A program made the translations under genes and the position numbers. Of a DNA stretch of 64,000 nucleotides, positions 61,455 to 64,000 are shown piece after piece (within the stretch, counting starts at the first letter, position 1; each line of letters starts with the position of its first letter). Source of the DNA: Pelagibacteraceae bacterium AG-404-P08. GTDB taxonomy: Bacteria; Pseudomonadota; Alphaproteobacteria; HIMB59. Location: the NCBI GenBank assembly GCA_003216195.1, contig QCJF01000001.1, positions 62,001-126,000 of the forward strand, written 5' to 3'. A model generated the notes under the pieces. That model did not search any database. It saw only the letters and a program-made list of their open reading frames with translations, and was not told the DNA's origin.

Positions 61455-62778
61455 TCTTTTTAACACTTTAACCAAAAAAAAAGAAAAACTTATACCTATT
61501 AACTCATCTGCTGTTAAGATGTATGCTTGTGGACCCACCCTTTACAGTAATCCACATATAGGAAACTTCAGACCAATTATAGTTTTTGATATCTTATTTA
61601 GAGTCCTAAGACTAATTTTTGGAGAGGATAGTGTACGTTACGTTAGAAATATAACAGACATTGATGATAAAATTATAGATAAAGCTAATGAACTTAAAAT
61701 ATCAACAGATGAGTTGGTACATTCTACTCAAAAAATATATCAACAAAATCTAAGTTCTTTATCAATATTATCTCCAACACATGAACCAAAAGCCACAGAT
61801 TATATTTCAAAAATGATTGAGATGATTACATCTCTTATTGAAAAAAAATATGCCTATGTATCTGAAGGACATGTTTTATTTGAAACAAAGAAATTTAAGG
61901 GTTATGGTTCTCTCTCTAAGTTCTCATTAAAAGACATAATATCTGGTGCAAGAGTAGAAGTTGCCGATTACAAAAAAAATCCTGAAGATTTTGTCCTTTG
62001 GAAACCATCAAAAACAAATGAACCTCATTGGGATAGCCCATGGGGTAATGGTAGACCTGGATGGCACATTGAGTGTTCAGCTATGATTTCAGAATTACTT
62101 GGAGAAACCATTGATATCCATGCGGGCGGTATTGATCTTATTTTTCCACATCACGAGAATGAAATTGCTCAGTCAACATGTTGTCATGATAAAAAAATGT
62201 CGAACTTTTGGCTCCATAATGGATTTATAAATTTTAAGGGTGAAAAAATGTCAAAATCTTTAGGAAATACCTCAATTGTTAATGATTTATTATCTAAACA
62301 CGATCCTGCTGTTCTCAAATATTCACTACTGACTACTCATTATCGTCAACCACTTGATTTTTCAAACGATCTTATAAGTTATAGTGAAAACATCATTGAC
62401 AAGTGGAGAGAGCATATTAAAGAGGTTAATAGCAAAGAATTAGACTCAGAATTTGTTAATGCACTTTTAGATGACCTAAATACCCCAAAAGCACTGATGA
62501 GATTACAGCAAATAATAGCTAACATTAAAAAAGACAAGAATAATGATGATTTATCAGCTCATTTTAATAATGGTTTAAGCTTACTAGGATTAAATCCTAG
62601 TTTTAATAAAACAGATTTAAACCTTGATAAAGAATTTATTGAAAATATGATATCTCGCCGACAAGAGGCTAAAAAAAATAAAGACTTTGAGCTAGCAGAC
62701 AAAATTAGAGATGAGTTATTTAAACAAGGGATTGTTTTAGAAGACACCATAAATGGCACAACATGGAAGAAAAACTAG
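61444..62778 (+). CDS. cysS: Cysteinyl-tRNA synthetase
   Basis: MYACGPTLYSNPHIGNFRPIIVFDI, RNITDIDDKI, GWHIECSAM and GEKMSKSLGN. Confidence 0.97.
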   Translation: MNINLFNTLTKKKEKLIPINSSAVKMYACGPTLYSNPHIGNFRPIIVFDILFRVLRLIFGEDSVRYVRNITDIDDKIIDKANELKISTDELVHSTQKIYQQNLSSLSILSPTHEPKATDYISKMIEMITSLIEKKYAYVSEGHVLFETKKFKGYGSLSKFSLKDIISGARVEVADYKKNPEDFVLWKPSKTNEPHWDSPWGNGRPGWHIECSAMISELLGETIDIHAGGIDLIFPHHENEIAQSTCCHDKKMSNFWLHNGFINFKGEKMSKSLGNTSIVNDLLSKHDPAVLKYSLLTTHYRQPLDFSNDLISYSENIIDKWREHIKEVNSKELDSEFVNALLDDLNTPKALMRLQQIIANIKKDKNNDDLSAHFNNGLSLLGLNPSFNKTDLNLDKEFIENMISRRQEAKKNKDFELADKIRDELFKQGIVLEDTINGTTWKKN

Positions 62779-64000
62779 AAAATAAAATTTATTTTTTTGA
62801 CACTACATTAAGAGATGGTCAACAAACTACCGGTGTTGATTTTAGTGTAGATGATAAAATCAAATTCTCTAATGCTCTCGATGAATTAGGTTTAGATTAT
62901 ATTGAGGGTGGTTGGCCAGGGTCAAATCCAACTGATGATAGTTTTTTTAATTCTACAACAAATTTTAATAATTCTAGTTTGGTTGCTTTTGGAATGACCA
63001 GAAGACCTAATACGAGTGTTTCAAACGATCCAGGTCTAAATACTTTAATTAATACAAATGTAAAACATATTTGCATTGTTGGGAAATCATCTTCATATCA
63101 GGTCGAAAAGGCTTTAGGCATTTCAAAATCTGATAACCTAAAAATGATTGGTGAAAGTATCGCTCATATCAATGAAAAAGGTTTAGAGGCAATGTATGAT
63201 GCTGAGCATTTTTTTGATGGATATAAATCAGATCCTAAATTTGCATTAGATTGTTTAACTGAGGCTTTAAATAATGGAGCGAGGTGGATAGTATTGTGTG
63301 ATACTAATGGTGGAACTCTGCCAAATGAAGTAGGGACAATTGTTCAAGAAGTAACAAAGTATATACCAGGTGAAAAACTGGGCATCCATGCGCATAATGA
63401 TACAGAAAATGCAGTTGCCAACTCACTGGCTGCTGTGCGAGCAGGAGTGAGACAAATTCAAGGCACAATTAATGGATTAGGAGAAAGGTGCGGAAATGCA
63501 AATTTAGTATCTCTTATTCCCTCAATAATTTTGAAAACAAAATTTGAAACTAGTATTCCTAAAGAAAAATTATCAGCCTTAAAGAAAATCTCATTGCTTC
63601 TAGATGAAATTTTAAATCGTATGCCAAATACTCAACAAGCCTATGTTGGTGAAAATGCCTTTTCACATAAAGGAGGTTTGCATGTTTCAGCAATTAACAA
63701 AGACCCTAAAACATATGAGCATATAGACCCAGAAATAGTAGGTAATACGAGAAAAGTTGTAATTTCTGATCAATCTGGCCGATCTAATATCATATCTCTT
63801 TTAAATACTGTTGGTATTAACCCAGATGATCATTCAGATAAATTAGATTTTTTACTCCAAAAAGTAAAAGAGAGAGAATTCAAGGGTTACGCTTACGATC
63901 AGGCAATTGCGAGTTTTGAGATACTAGCTAGACAAACTCTTTTCGGTATCCCAGAGTACTTTGAATTAAAAAGATTTAAAGTTATTGATGATAGAAGATG
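62763..64000 (+). CDS. cimA: Citramalate synthase / 2-isopropylmalate-synthase family, 3'-truncated by window edge
   Basis: ATG at 62763 overlapping the cysS 3' end; MEEKLENKIYFFDTTLRDGQQTTGVDFSVDDKI...LCDTNGG...GIHAHNDTENAVANSLAAVRAG. Confidence 0.9.
   Translation, partial: MEEKLENKIYFFDTTLRDGQQTTGVDFSVDDKIKFSNALDELGLDYIEGGWPGSNPTDDSFFNSTTNFNNSSLVAFGMTRRPNTSVSNDPGLNTLINTNVKHICIVGKSSSYQVEKALGISKSDNLKMIGESIAHINEKGLEAMYDAEHFFDGYKSDPKFALDCLTEALNNGARWIVLCDTNGGTLPNEVGTIVQEVTKYIPGEKLGIHAHNDTENAVANSLAAVRAGVRQIQGTINGLGERCGNANLVSLIPSIILKTKFETSIPKEKLSALKKISLLLDEILNRMPNTQQAYVGENAFSHKGGLHVSAINKDPKTYEHIDPEIVGNTRKVVISDQSGRSNIISLLNTVGINPDDHSDKLDFLLQKVKEREFKGYAYDQAIASFEILARQTLFGIPEYFELKRFKVIDDRR

Noticed and set aside
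62559-62759. Minus-strand 66-aa ORF opposite the cysS 3' end
   Set aside because: Shadow ORF; no RBS or family evidence.
1-64000. CRISPR arrays, IS elements, prophage, toxin-antitoxin or restriction loci
   Set aside because: No regularly spaced direct repeats, transposase or integrase motifs, or phage structural genes were seen; gene order is dominated by core synteny.

Overview
The window is a contiguous, gene-dense, AT-rich bacterial chromosome segment. Gene content and synteny (yebC-tolQRAB-pal-cpoB-tilS-ftsH-glmM, hisZ-purA, rpoH/rluC, murGCB-ddl-ftsQAZ-lpxC, DUF1013, tkt-gap-fba) point to a streamlined marine-type alphaproteobacterium; the exact taxon cannot be fixed from the sequence alone. 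I support about 65 CDSs. The first (flavin-dependent oxidoreductase) and last (citramalate synthase) are cut by the window edges. I see no rRNA, convincing tRNA, CRISPR array, IS element or prophage. Most of the window is core housekeeping. The accessory parts worth a second look are: (i) a photolyase/FAD-oxidoreductase/DUF1365/CFA-synthase-like/DUF3833 lipid and photooxidative-stress type cluster, whose photolyase has no canonical start codon and lies in frame behind an atypical L33 gene; (ii) a small PD-(D/E)XK-like nuclease in the place usually held by ruvCAB-ybgC; (iii) a compact agmatine/putrescine salvage and catabolism island; (iv) an orphan saccharopine/alanine-dehydrogenase N-terminal-domain protein; (v) a 425-aa protein of no recognisable family between glmS and DAHP synthase. 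No clear-cut new multi-gene defence or mobile system was found.
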